DNA from: SOKP01 sp048887165
GTDB taxonomy: Archaea; Asgardarchaeota; Lokiarchaeia; Sigyniarchaeales; SOKP01
Assembly (NCBI GenBank): GCA_048887165.1
Contig: JBHLJZ010000001.1
Coordinates: 73,156 to 137,155, forward strand
DNA: 64,000 bases
Reading direction: 5' to 3'
Shown here: positions 52,202 to 61,807 of the stretch, one piece after another
Layout of the letters: every line of letters begins with the position of its first letter
Position numbering within the stretch: the stretch's first letter is position 1
Translations under genes and position numbers: made by a program
The notes under the pieces: model-generated
Seen by the model: the letters and a program-made list of their open reading frames with translations, nothing else
Databases searched by the model: none
What the model was told of the DNA's origin: nothing

Positions 52202-54421
52202 TTGAATGAAATGAAATACAGAATATTAGCAGAAAATGCAAATGATATGTTGATAGTTTTAGCAACTGATTTTAAAATAGAATACATTAATGAAAAAGTC
52301 CATCAAAAGATAATGGGTTATACTTTCGATGATCTTAAAAACAAAAATATAATGGATCTAATACACCCAGATGATTTTGAAAAAATCCAAAAGACTTTTA
52401 ATCAGGCTATTAATAAAGGAGAAGGTTTTTTACAAGCACGAATTAAACATAAAAATGGAACCTATATTTGGACGGAAAGTAATGGTAAGAAATTTATTGA
52501 CGAAGATGGTAAACCTAAGTTTATGATTATAGTAAGGGATATTACCGAACGTAAAAACAATGCTCAAACAATTAAAGAATCTGAAGAGAGATATAGAGAT
52601 TTAGCTGATTCTTTACCAGAAGTTATATTTGAAATAGATTTAGATTATAGAATTACATATACAAATACAGCCGCCTCTAAAAAATTCGGGTATTCTGAAG
52701 AAGAATTTAAGAAAGGACTCAAGGTATTTCAATTCTTAGCTCCTGAAGATAAAGATTTCATTTTAGGAAACTTAAAGAGTGTAATAAATGGAGATTATGT
52801 AGAACCACTAATTATAAAATTAAAGAAAAAAGATGGTACGTTTTTTTATGCAAATATTATTGGACGACGAATATTTAAGGACAATAAAGTAATTGGAGTA
52901 AGAAGTATAATTCATGATATAACAGAGATGAAGATTGCTCAAGAAAAAATAAAAGAGTCTGAAGAAAAGTTTAGAACAATTGCCGAACAATCACTATTGG
53001 GAATTTGCATCATTCAGAATGAAATTGTAAAATATGTTAACAAGAATCTTGCTGAGTTATTAGGTTATAGTGTAGAAGAAATTATAAAATGGAGACCAAG
53101 TGAATTTTTTAAAACTATTCATCCTGATGACAAAAAGATGGTAATAGAATTAGCTTTAAACTTAAACAATAAATTAAAGAATGAAGTAAGATCTTATGAA
53201 GCGCGTGGTATTAAGAAAAATGGTGAGATAATTTGGCTAGATGTCTATTACAAGATTATAAACTTCAAAAATGAACCAGCATATTTAATTTCCTTTATGG
53301 ATATTAGTGAAAGAAAGCAGGCTCAAGTAAAATTAAGAGAATCAGAAGAAAAATATCGTTTTTTATTTGAGAAATCTCCCGCTTCAATTTTATTAATTGA
53401 TACATCTGGGAAAATAATTGATTGTAACCCTTCGTTAGAGAAATTAATTAGATATAATAGAAATGAATTGATTGGTAAGAGATATTCAAAGCTACCAATT
53501 ATTCCAAAAAGATATTTACCTGTATTATTAGAACGTTTAAGAAAAATCGGTAAGGGAGAATTTATACCTCCCTTAGATATAGAATTATATAGAAAGGATG
53601 GCTCATCAATCTGGGCAAATATCGAGTCAACTTTAGTTAAATTAGGTGAAAAGACATTTATTATTATAATGGGATATGATATCTCTGAAAAAAAGGAAGT
53701 TGAAAATAAATTAAAAGAATTAGATAAAATGAGAAAAGATTTTATAGATAAAGCATCTCATGAATTAAAAACTCCAATTACAACAATATACGGTGCCTAT
53801 CAATTATTAGATACTCTTTATAAAGACAAATTTGATAAGGAACAATTAGAAATTTTCAAATTAGCATTTGGTGGAACTAAAAGGCTTAAGAAGCTTGTTG
53901 ATGATTTGCTTGATATTTCAAGAATTGAATCTGACATGTTTAAACTAGAGAAAGAAGAAGTTGATATAAGCGAATTATTAAAAAAATGTATTAAAGAAAT
54001 GAATTACTTGATGAAAGTTAGAAATCAGACGTATACTTTATCTACCCCAAACTCAATGATTTTAAAAATTGATAAATCTCGAATTGAACTAGTTTTAATA
54101 AACTTACTTTCGAATGCTATAAAATATACTCCAGAGGAAGGAAATATTGATATCAAATTAGATAAATTTGATGATTTTGTTGAGGTTTCTATAGCTGATA
54201 CTGGAATTGGATTAACTGAAAATGAAATTAGCCAGTTATTTAAAAAATTTAGCAAAATACGCAAACCACTATATACAGAACTTGATGTTGGAATGGAAAG
54301 TACAGGATTAGGTTTACATATTACAAAGGAGATCTTGAGATTGCATGGAGGTAATATTTGGGCAGAATCAGAAGGAAAAAATAAGGGCTCGACCTTTAGA
54401 TTTAGACTTCCGATTAATTAA
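52202..54421 (+). CDS. Soluble multi-PAS sensor histidine kinase
   Basis: 739 residues with no membrane helix: four PAS domains (about 1-120, 125-250, 252-375 and 377-505; each ends in a DITERK/DISERK-type PAC motif), then HisKA with the phosphorylatable His520 (ASHELKTP) and HATPase with INLLSNAIKYTPE (N box), DTGIGL (G1) and STGLGLHITKEIL (G2). It is a complete cytosolic sensor kinase that could detect redox state, a ligand or gas. No response regulator is nearby, so it is an orphan. Start TTG at 52202 or ATG at 52211. Confidence 0.94.
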   Translation: MNEMKYRILAENANDMLIVLATDFKIEYINEKVHQKIMGYTFDDLKNKNIMDLIHPDDFEKIQKTFNQAINKGEGFLQARIKHKNGTYIWTESNGKKFIDEDGKPKFMIIVRDITERKNNAQTIKESEERYRDLADSLPEVIFEIDLDYRITYTNTAASKKFGYSEEEFKKGLKVFQFLAPEDKDFILGNLKSVINGDYVEPLIIKLKKKDGTFFYANIIGRRIFKDNKVIGVRSIIHDITEMKIAQEKIKESEEKFRTIAEQSLLGICIIQNEIVKYVNKNLAELLGYSVEEIIKWRPSEFFKTIHPDDKKMVIELALNLNNKLKNEVRSYEARGIKKNGEIIWLDVYYKIINFKNEPAYLISFMDISERKQAQVKLRESEEKYRFLFEKSPASILLIDTSGKIIDCNPSLEKLIRYNRNELIGKRYSKLPIIPKRYLPVLLERLRKIGKGEFIPPLDIELYRKDGSSIWANIESTLVKLGEKTFIIIMGYDISEKKEVENKLKELDKMRKDFIDKASHELKTPITTIYGAYQLLDTLYKDKFDKEQLEIFKLAFGGTKRLKKLVDDLLDISRIESDMFKLEKEEVDISELLKKCIKEMNYLMKVRNQTYTLSTPNSMILKIDKSRIELVLINLLSNAIKYTPEEGNIDIKLDKFDDFVEVSIADTGIGLTENEISQLFKKFSKIRKPLYTELDVGMESTGLGLHITKEILRLHGGNIWAESEGKNKGSTFRFRLPIN

Positions 54422-54589
54422 AAGATTAAAATTTATCTCTTTTTTAATTATCAAGGAATTTAAAATTTAAAATATCGTTTCCACTAATTTTTTATATAAA
54501 TTTTTATCTAATATATTTAGGATTTTTAAAAAAGGATTAAAATAATCATAAAAACATAATAAAAATAAAGATATAACGAGACCCTGATT

Positions 54590-55588
54590 TTGTCGCTTGA
54601 ATTCTATAACCCGCCTTCAGCAATTTTGGCTTCTGGAACTAAAGAAGGTGTAGAGATTGGAGGTACTAAATTAATAGTTAGTATTGATAGTAAACATAAT
54701 TTCTACAATGAAGGAATAATCTATACTGAAATGTCTTGGGCAGCTTTTTATGAAGAGAAAGGTTTAGAGGATCAAATAGATACATTTACAACAATGGAAT
54801 ATGACTCTATCCGTGAAGATCCAAATGCTTTAGTTGATGCAGTTATAAAAACAATATACCAGATCATAAATAATCGCAAAATATTTTACGGAATTGCTGA
54901 TTTTGAGGTTGATGCTTTCCTTGATGCAAGTTCTAGTGTAATTCCAGGTCTTAAATTAGACTATACAATTATTAATAAATTACTCGAAGCTCATAAAAGA
55001 TCAAGAGAAAAAGAATTATTTCCAAAAATATTGGATGATAGGGGAATTAAAAAGATAAAAATCGAATTTCAAGGCACAAAGAAACAAAACGTTCATATTC
55101 AGGGTATCAAGTTAGAGGATCTAATAAATAAATTAAGGTTAGCTAAAGGATTTGCTGTAGGAATTGTGTGTACCTCACGGAATGCCGCAAACCTTTACAT
55201 CATTAGTGATAATATTGTTTTCAGTAAGGACGAATTGCCAGAATTTTATATTGATGAAGAAAACATAAAGATCATTGAATATGGTATTAAAAAGAAATTG
55301 TTATTTCCAATAAGTTGGTTTAGATTTGATATCGGGATTCGGTCTTTAGAAACCTTGGAGCTGTGGGATAAAATTAAGGATAATCCCGAGCTTAATAAAG
55401 CTATTGGCTATTACGAACGATATATTAACGCTTTAGTTTATAAAAAATTCAAACAAGCAGCTCAAACTGAAAAGATTGGCAAGGACTTAGAAGATGATTT
55501 TTACAACTTGACTCCTAAAGAAAGAAAAAAAGCACTAAAAGATATGGAAGATGCGATTAAAATATTAACAGATCATTATAAAGAATGA
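54590..55588 (+). CDS. Unknown soluble protein
   Basis: A 332-residue soluble alpha/beta protein without a recognised family. It opens SLEFYNPPSAILASGTKEG and has GGTKLIVSIDSKHNF and FYGIADFEVDAFLD strands; the last ~70 residues are a charged helix that looks like a coiled coil (FKQAAQTEKIGKDLEDDF). No Cys-metal site or nucleotide loop stands out. TTG start at 54590. The stop is 5 bases from the convergent gatC stop. Confidence 0.75.
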   Translation: MSLEFYNPPSAILASGTKEGVEIGGTKLIVSIDSKHNFYNEGIIYTEMSWAAFYEEKGLEDQIDTFTTMEYDSIREDPNALVDAVIKTIYQIINNRKIFYGIADFEVDAFLDASSSVIPGLKLDYTIINKLLEAHKRSREKELFPKILDDRGIKKIKIEFQGTKKQNVHIQGIKLEDLINKLRLAKGFAVGIVCTSRNAANLYIISDNIVFSKDELPEFYIDEENIKIIEYGIKKKLLFPISWFRFDIGIRSLETLELWDKIKDNPELNKAIGYYERYINALVYKKFKQAAQTEKIGKDLEDDFYNLTPKERKKALKDMEDAIKILTDHYKE

Positions 55589-55593
55589 TTAAT

Positions 55594-55899
55594 TTAACCT
55601 TTTAATATTTTTGGACCTTTAAAAAAACCATCTTTCTTGTTTTTCGTATTTTTTAACGCTTCTTCATTTGTTAATGATTTCCAAGGGATGTCTTCTCTAA
55701 ATACATTTTTTAGCCCTTCAATAGGATGAGTCATTGGTTCTATATTCTCTGTATCTAAATCATTGATCTTTTTAAAATAATCAAGAATATCACTTAATTG
55801 CTTAACTAAATTGATTTTCTCTTCGTCTGTTAAATCCAATAATGCTAATTTAGAAATGTGTTCTAATGTCTCTTTTGAAAATTCTTCTTTTTTCGGCAT
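55594..55899 (-). CDS. gatC: GatC, Asp/Glu-tRNA amidotransferase subunit C
   Basis: A 101-residue GatC, the small stabilising subunit of the GatCAB amidotransferase that makes Asn-tRNA(Asn) and/or Gln-tRNA(Gln). Typical features: FSKETLEHISKLALLDLTDEEK, the LVKQLSDILDYFKKINDLDTENIEPMTHP core, and a C-terminal LREDIPWKSL/GFFKGPKIL-like segment that reaches the GatA active site. gatA and gatB are not in the window, so the subunits are encoded apart. Confidence 0.92.
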   Translation of the reverse strand: MPKKEEFSKETLEHISKLALLDLTDEEKINLVKQLSDILDYFKKINDLDTENIEPMTHPIEGLKNVFREDIPWKSLTNEEALKNTKNKKDGFFKGPKILKG

Positions 55900-55993
55900 A
55901 ATTAGATCCTATTAAATGTAAAATTAAACAATTTTTTTATATTTATTGAATATAATAAAAACCATTAATTAATACTGAATTTTTTATTTAATT

Positions 55994-56344
55994 ATGGCTG
56001 ATAATGAAGATTTAAGAGATGAGATACCTAGTCATGCTTTCATATCGTTAGCACGGAGAGGTATGGAAAAGATTTCCTTAGATCAGTGTTTTCTGAAGAA
56101 TTGTGATAATCAGGATCCTAAACTCCTAGAACCGTTTAAAAAAGAAGAAATTGAAGATGACCAAAAAGTAATAAAGAAAATCTATCTTAAGTGTAAAAAA
56201 TGTGGTGGTACTTTTATTTTAAAACTTGAAACTCTTAAAAAAGTTGCTAAATCAACAAAAGATAATGAAGAGTCATTATCGATGGGACTGGTATATGCTT
56301 TGGACGAAAAAGGTAATAATTTAGGACATATAGGTTACTTTTAG
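55994..56344 (+). CDS. Small zinc-ribbon-like protein
   Basis: 116 residues. Four Cys in two pairs, C-x5-C near residue 34 (QCFLKNC) and CKKC near residue 72, spaced 32 residues apart, suggest a zinc site. The rest has beta-strands (KIYLKCKKCGGTFILKLE) and an acidic N-terminus (ADNEDLRDEIPSH). No named family is recognised. Divergent from gatC with a 94-base shared upstream region. Confidence 0.68.
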   Translation: MADNEDLRDEIPSHAFISLARRGMEKISLDQCFLKNCDNQDPKLLEPFKKEEIEDDQKVIKKIYLKCKKCGGTFILKLETLKKVAKSTKDNEESLSMGLVYALDEKGNNLGHIGYF

Positions 56345-56524
56345 AAAATCTTTAATAAGTTTCTTTTTTATTCAAATGAATTAGTTTCTATAATTTTAAA
56401 TTTAAAAGATTTCAAAATTTACTAGTTTATTCAAAAATTAATTGATTAATGCATTCAAACGGATAAAATTAAATAGATAAACTGATTTTTATTTAATATT
56501 AAAAATTTCAGTTTATTCTTTTAG

Positions 56525-58252
56525 ATGTCGACAGAAATAGGAGAAGAGACCTTATTAAGAAAGAAAGTTTGGAGAATCATCAATCTCACTCAAGCAAATC
56601 AACTTTTTGTCCACTCAAAAAATATAGATATTAAATATTTTGATAAAAATAAAAACAAAATTGGAATAAAAATTCTCCCTGAAATATTAACCTTATGTAT
56701 CTTAAACGCTCTAGTACCCAATTCAGCAATGCTATTAATTGGCGGTCATGGTGGTGGCAAAACCACGCTAGTTAAGTTATTAGGGCGAATGTTTACTTCT
56801 TATTCATTAACCGAAATTGAACATTCTATTATTAGGGGTCATCCTCAATTAACAGAAGAAAAATTAGTTGCAACACTAAAATTGGGGAAATTGATGAAGG
56901 ATGGAGAAGAGGAAGTTGTGTGGAGAAAATTTATTATAGATTTTTGGAAAATCATAGATGAGGTTAATAGACTTACACCCTATGCTCAAGACATTTTACT
57001 ATCTCTACTTGCTGAAGGTACTGTAAAATATTACGATGAAATTACAAATATCGACAAATATTGTCTGTTTGCTACAATAAATCCGCAAGATGTTGGCACA
57101 TTTGAGCTTTCTGAACCTTTCCTTGACAGATTTGGAATATCAGTACCTATTTCAATGCCCTCAAGTCCAGATTTAGCATTGATCTTAACTGGCAAGGATG
57201 AAAAGTATAGTGGTTTTGATGAATTATTACAAGTTCCTAAAATCCTAACTATAGATGAATTAATGGAGATATGGTATTTTGTTAACAAAATCAAATTTGA
57301 CGAAAATATTAATAACTACATTCATGCAATCGTAAGAGAATATACATTATGTACCAGAATTGATAAAGGAAATTCAGAGGACCTCAAACCAAGTAGCGGT
57401 TTATGTTCGGATTGCCATTTTAATACAACTCAAAATATATGTAACAAAATCGATTCGATATTGAGTGTCAGAGTTGCAAAAGATCTTTTAAGATATTCAA
57501 AGGCTCTAGCTTGGTTATTAGAATTGGAAGAAATCGATATTAATATTATCAACACAATAGCACCTTACGTAATATCTCATAGAGTTAACTATTCTAAACG
57601 TGAATTGGAAAAATCACCTTTTTGGGGTAATAAATATGGGTTTTCAAACAATTTATTGAAGTTAATTCAAAAGAAATTCTTAAATCGCGAGATTTGTTAT
57701 GAAATCGCGAATCGATTTAAATATGGAAAATCTAAAGACAACGATCTCGATGAATTAATAAAATTTGAAAAAAATGATTTAATTGTTAAATACGATTTAA
57801 TTCCTTTTGTAAAGAATATAAAGGACAAGAGATATTCACAGATAGCTAAAAAAGTTGATGAGACAGCACGCACAGGTGATATAGAGCATCTTTCAGACAT
57901 TCGGAATAAATTAATAGAAGATATAGATTTTCCAAATAGAGCATTTTTGATAAATTGGTGTAATCAAGAACTTTATAAACAAACAGTAACTGATTATCTC
58001 TTTAAATATTACAACCATAAAGAATTATGGGCAGATATAGTTTCAGAATTTTCTGATTTAGATAAACCTCTAAGTGAAGCTCTAAGTAAAAGGCAAACAA
58101 AGCAAATACGAACTGAAGACCTATTAATTGAAGTAAATGTAACCGGGACTGATGATGAATCTCTTGTAAATATACAAGTTTCTGGTGGTTCAGAAGCTTT
58201 AAAATTAAGATCAATTTTAGATAAACTGGATTATATTCAAAAAGAAAAGTAA
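56525..58252 (+). CDS. MoxR-type AAA+ ATPase with inserted Cys cluster
   Basis: A 575-residue AAA+ ATPase of the MoxR type. Walker A GGHGGGKTT (73-81), Walker B KIIDEVNRL (D145-E146), sensor 1 Asn in FATINPQDVG and an arginine-finger region FLDRFG (EPFLDRFGISVP) are present. MoxR proteins act as chaperones that load metals or cofactors onto, or activate, VWA partners. A VWA gene follows after 10 bases. Unusual is a Cys cluster C276-x17-C294-x2-C297-x8-C306 (with H298) in the lid region, of a spacing that could hold zinc or an Fe-S cluster. The C-terminal ~180 residues are helical and not typical of MoxR. Confidence 0.9.
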   Translation: MSTEIGEETLLRKKVWRIINLTQANQLFVHSKNIDIKYFDKNKNKIGIKILPEILTLCILNALVPNSAMLLIGGHGGGKTTLVKLLGRMFTSYSLTEIEHSIIRGHPQLTEEKLVATLKLGKLMKDGEEEVVWRKFIIDFWKIIDEVNRLTPYAQDILLSLLAEGTVKYYDEITNIDKYCLFATINPQDVGTFELSEPFLDRFGISVPISMPSSPDLALILTGKDEKYSGFDELLQVPKILTIDELMEIWYFVNKIKFDENINNYIHAIVREYTLCTRIDKGNSEDLKPSSGLCSDCHFNTTQNICNKIDSILSVRVAKDLLRYSKALAWLLELEEIDINIINTIAPYVISHRVNYSKRELEKSPFWGNKYGFSNNLLKLIQKKFLNREICYEIANRFKYGKSKDNDLDELIKFEKNDLIVKYDLIPFVKNIKDKRYSQIAKKVDETARTGDIEHLSDIRNKLIEDIDFPNRAFLINWCNQELYKQTVTDYLFKYYNHKELWADIVSEFSDLDKPLSEALSKRQTKQIRTEDLLIEVNVTGTDDESLVNIQVSGGSEALKLRSILDKLDYIQKEK

Positions 58253-58262
58253 TAAGATATTT

Positions 58263-59990
58263 ATGCCTAAGTCTAAATCAAAAAAAAATTTTAAAAAAAA
58301 TGACACCGAGCCTAATCCAAGAGAAAGTAAATTGATTAGTTTTGCCAAGACCGCCTGGGAGAAAGCATCAAGAGATTTCTATTTTCCTCCTTTAAATGAA
58401 CCAAGATTCGTATTTGATTATACTCATTTGGAAGGTTTTTATATTGATCCTGAAAATAAATGGCAAATTACAATGAATCTAGCACAGACTCCATTGTTTA
58501 CTGAAGATCGAGAATACATTAATTACTTTTATGCAATCTCACTCCATGAAATTTCTCACTATCAAATAATACCTTATGATGGACTTATTAATGCCAAGCT
58601 TCTAAGAGCAGCGATGAAATACGTAAGTCAATCCTTTGCCCCTATCATCGTGAATGTTTTTTCTGATTTAATTATAGACACCAAACTATATAAAAAGTTC
58701 CCTAATTTGATTTTATGGGAATTACAAAGAACTTATCAATATATTATCAACAAAAATGGAAATAATCTTAGTAAATTTTCAAAATTTTTATTCTTAGCTT
58801 ATGAAAAACTTATGAATGTTAAGATCTTAAAAGATGACTCACCTTCTGAAATTGAGAATGTAGCTAAACGAGTTGCAAATTTAGTTTTAAAAGATTTTGA
58901 AGATGAAACAAAGTGGGAAGATAAAGTTACTAAAGTAGCTTATCACTTAAAAGTATTAATTAATAATACTTTTTCTTTAGTGGGTACTGGAAATAATCAA
59001 AGAAATGGTAAAACTAAAAGAAAGGCACCTGGTAAGGAAAGATCTGAAATAGAATTTCCGGAAGACATCTTAGAAATCATGGATAATCCTTTAGAGAATA
59101 AGAATTCAGATAAATTAAGAAGAGATAATGAAGATGAACTAAAGCAAAAGGCAGAAGAATTTGCAAAATCTACACCCTATTCAGAATTTGGAGCTCCTGC
59201 AGGTCAAGCAGGCATTTTAATTGACGGAAATCCTTTAGCTACATGGTACAGAGGTTTAGCCCAAAATCTAATTGAAATTAAAATCTTTGAAGAACGACCA
59301 ATTGGTAATCTACCTATTTATCCTGAAGTTTGGCGCATTGGGGAGCCAATAGATGAATTAGACCTAGTTCAAACAGTATTAACAAGTCCTATTATAATTC
59401 CAAATGTTACTACAAGAAAATGGTCAAAAAAAGAATCACTAGGGCACTTGAAGGAGCAAGAAATTCCCGATCTTTTAATTGTTATTGATTCTTCAGGTTC
59501 TATGAATTGGAATTATACTTTGAAAAATGCTAAAGGGCCATATCACATAGCTTTAGTCGCCTCTTTTGCTGCTTTGCATTATGCTTCTAAAAAAGGAGTT
59601 AAATTTAGTATAATTAATTTTTCAAATCAAGCAGATATTTGTGATTGGACTTATAACTATCAAAAAGCGGAAAGAGTGTTATTAAAATATCAAGGAGGAG
59701 GGACACATTTACCCACTAAATCAATACTCAAGCAATGTGAAAAAGCAGAGAGAAAAGCACTAATTTTTATAATAACTGATTTTGGGATTTATAACTGGGC
59801 AGGAACAAAAAAATCTTTATTAATTTTGGCTAATAAAGGTCATAAAATAGTTGGATTTTTTATTGGATCTTCAAAAATTCCTAAACAGAAATTTAAAGAT
59901 TTAATTCAGAAAGTCTCCTTTTATTCTATTAAAAATGTAAATGATCTAATAGATCTTGTTATTAAAGAAGTTAAAAAATATTATCAGTAG
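58263..59990 (+). CDS. HExxH metallopeptidase-like/VWA protein, MoxR partner
   Basis: A 575-residue protein pairing an N-terminal zincin-like motif HEISH (H95-E96-H99) with a C-terminal von Willebrand A domain whose MIDAS is DSSGS (D409, S411, S413) followed later by the GGGTHLPT Thr. The layout resembles DUF2201-type metallopeptidase/VWA-like proteins, which often neighbour MoxR ATPases. A third zinc ligand is not obvious; the SDLIIDTK segment (about residues 137-144) is a candidate. A charged linker (about 235-290) separates the domains. It is translated 10 bases after the MoxR stop, so the ATPase probably remodels or activates this protein. The substrate is unknown. Confidence 0.87.
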   Translation: MPKSKSKKNFKKNDTEPNPRESKLISFAKTAWEKASRDFYFPPLNEPRFVFDYTHLEGFYIDPENKWQITMNLAQTPLFTEDREYINYFYAISLHEISHYQIIPYDGLINAKLLRAAMKYVSQSFAPIIVNVFSDLIIDTKLYKKFPNLILWELQRTYQYIINKNGNNLSKFSKFLFLAYEKLMNVKILKDDSPSEIENVAKRVANLVLKDFEDETKWEDKVTKVAYHLKVLINNTFSLVGTGNNQRNGKTKRKAPGKERSEIEFPEDILEIMDNPLENKNSDKLRRDNEDELKQKAEEFAKSTPYSEFGAPAGQAGILIDGNPLATWYRGLAQNLIEIKIFEERPIGNLPIYPEVWRIGEPIDELDLVQTVLTSPIIIPNVTTRKWSKKESLGHLKEQEIPDLLIVIDSSGSMNWNYTLKNAKGPYHIALVASFAALHYASKKGVKFSIINFSNQADICDWTYNYQKAERVLLKYQGGGTHLPTKSILKQCEKAERKALIFIITDFGIYNWAGTKKSLLILANKGHKIVGFFIGSSKIPKQKFKDLIQKVSFYSIKNVNDLIDLVIKEVKKYYQ

Positions 59991-60006
59991 ATATAAAATA
60001 ATTAAG

Positions 60007-60270
60007 CTATTTTTCTCTATTTACTTCTCGTAAATATAATTTCATAAAATATCTCTGACTTTCACAATATAATAATTTTTGTTTATCATTAAGATGTGTA
60101 CAGTTCCTTAAAATTGACTGAATCTCTTTTAGAAGCTGTAAATTTTCATTTATTGAGTTTTTTGGAATATTTTCGACTTTTTGTTTAATATTTTCATTAA
60201 ACTCTATTTCATAAAATAAATGTCTCAAATTAAGAATTGGTTCAGTATCTCCAATTCCTGAACTTATCAT
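60007..60270 (-). CDS. Small hypothetical helical protein
   Basis: 87 residues starting MISSGIGDTEPI, helical and charged, with two Cys (RNCTHLN, YCESQRYF) but no recognised domain. Converges on the HExxH/VWA gene with 16 bases between stops. Nothing else is seen in the 272 bases upstream, which look like promoter DNA. Coding is plausible from ATG and composition only. Confidence 0.55.
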   Translation of the reverse strand: MISSGIGDTEPILNLRHLFYEIEFNENIKQKVENIPKNSINENLQLLKEIQSILRNCTHLNDKQKLLYCESQRYFMKLYLREVNREK

Positions 60271-60542
60271 AATTTTGTCCCATCAGATTGTTATATGATT
60301 ATTTATTTATGATGAATATTATCTGCTATGATAGGACAGAAATATCCACATATATATGAAAATCATATAAAATCTACTTTTGAAATTAAGTGATATGCAG
60401 ATAACACAAAATAAGTAAAAAAGATAATAAACTCCACACTTTTTATATTTGATAAATTTATACTTTTAGAAAGATAGGAAACGATGTTAAAATAAAAACT
60501 TTGAAAAAAATTAAGAAAAAAGGTAGTTCAGAATTATTGATT

Positions 60543-61187
60543 TTAAAAGTTTTTTCTGATCCATTCTTCAAATTTTATATCTCTTAATTGTTCTGCCCAA
60601 AGTGTTTTAATATTAGGGCTTTCAGGAAGTAGTTTCTCTTTTTTTAGGACTTGATATAACCTTTCAACTGCATTTTCTATTAATATTTCATATAATGGAA
60701 CTTTTCTTCCAAGATCACTTAATTTTTTTTCTATCTCAATTTTCATACCTTTTATTACAGATATCCAATTATTAGCAAAACTTATTATATAATCTTCCAA
60801 TTCGCCTTTTTCTTTCAATGTGAAAATTGGAATTGTTAATTGATATTTTCCCTCTTGGAATTTTAGAAGATTATACCATTCTAAATTTAATAAATGGTTT
60901 CTAATTGTCTCTTTAGTCCATTGATAAGAAACTTTAGGTTCATATTCTTCTTTTGAAATTAACAGTGGTTTAGGTTTGAAATTAATCCTTTCAAAAATAT
61001 CATCAAGACTCAATGAATTATTTATTAATAATATAAGAATCTCCCTTCTTACCTTGTTATCCAAAACCCAAGGAAATTCGGGGTCATCCCAAGGTTTCGC
61101 AGTTCCAAAATCAAACCAAGGCTGAATTTCATCAATTTTTTGCTCTGCTTTGAATATAAAATTATGATATTTTTTATTTTCCTTCAT
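60543..61187 (-). CDS. Winged-helix (ArsR-like) regulator or helical unknown
   Basis: A 214-residue protein with an N-terminal region resembling a winged-helix domain: PWVLDNKVRREILILLINNSLSLDDIFERI, then QWTKETIRNHLLNLEWYNLLKFQEGKYQLTIP, the usual HTH-wing arrangement of ArsR-type archaeal regulators. The C-terminal half is helical (dimer or effector part). It ends with a Trp-rich tail. It lies 34 bases downstream of the peroxiredoxin-like gene and may be co-transcribed with it. Effector not predictable. Confidence 0.78.
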   Translation of the reverse strand: MKENKKYHNFIFKAEQKIDEIQPWFDFGTAKPWDDPEFPWVLDNKVRREILILLINNSLSLDDIFERINFKPKPLLISKEEYEPKVSYQWTKETIRNHLLNLEWYNLLKFQEGKYQLTIPIFTLKEKGELEDYIISFANNWISVIKGMKIEIEKKLSDLGRKVPLYEILIENAVERLYQVLKKEKLLPESPNIKTLWAEQLRDIKFEEWIRKNF

Positions 61188-61221
61188 TTTACTTGCTGAT
61201 TTTAAAAATTTGTATTATTAA

Positions 61222-61740
61222 TTATAGTGATTCAATCAAGCTTGCAAGATCCAACCATCCTTTCTCGGCATGAATAATATTTCCTTCTAAATCAATTACA
61301 AATTGACCGGGACCTTGCTTTTCCCATCCTTCATATTCACCGTGTTCGATCCCTGCTTTGGTAGCTTCTTTAAATTTACTACGTATTTTAGTTACTGCTC
61401 CAGCAGTCATTAATCCTAAACCATATTCGGCATATAGCTCATCTTTTGAGGAGTGGATAACAGGAAAACTTATTTTCTTATTTTCTATATACTCTTTAGC
61501 TACCTTTTCTCCAGATTGGGTTATATACAAAATTTTAGCACCTTTACCTTCGATTTCAGGTATAGCATCTATTAAATAATTCAAGTCTAACTGACATATA
61601 GGACAACCAAAATATCTAGAAAATATTAAAACAATCTTTTGTTTTCCAATTAACTCTCCTAAATTAATAATCCCTGCATTATAGGAAGCTAATTCAAATA
61701 ATGGAGCTTTATCTCCCACTTTTACTTTATTTCTTCCCAT
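61222..61740 (-). CDS. Peroxiredoxin-like AhpC/TSA-family protein
   Basis: A 172-residue thioredoxin-fold protein of the AhpC/TSA superfamily. It opens KVGDKAPLFELASYNAGIINL and has the redox motif FGCPICQ (Cys46, Cys49), where canonical Prx have TxxC with one Cys; the CxxC is closer to PRXL2/TlpA-like oxidoreductases. QFVIDLEGNIIHAEKGW matches the family's later strand. It probably reduces peroxides or disulfides in the cytosol. Followed by the winged-helix gene on the same strand. Confidence 0.88.
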   Translation of the reverse strand: MGRNKVKVGDKAPLFELASYNAGIINLGELIGKQKIVLIFSRYFGCPICQLDLNYLIDAIPEIEGKGAKILYITQSGEKVAKEYIENKKISFPVIHSSKDELYAEYGLGLMTAGAVTKIRSKFKEATKAGIEHGEYEGWEKQGPGQFVIDLEGNIIHAEKGWLDLASLIESL

Positions 61741-61807
61741 TTTTAATCCCCATTTTTTTACTTTTTAAAATTAATTAAAATGATTTTTTATGAATTAATA
61801 ATTTTAT

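Noticed and set aside
60329..60394. ATG frame of 21 codons (MIGQKYPHIYEN...)
   Set aside because: Too short, no ribosome binding site and no recognisable fold.
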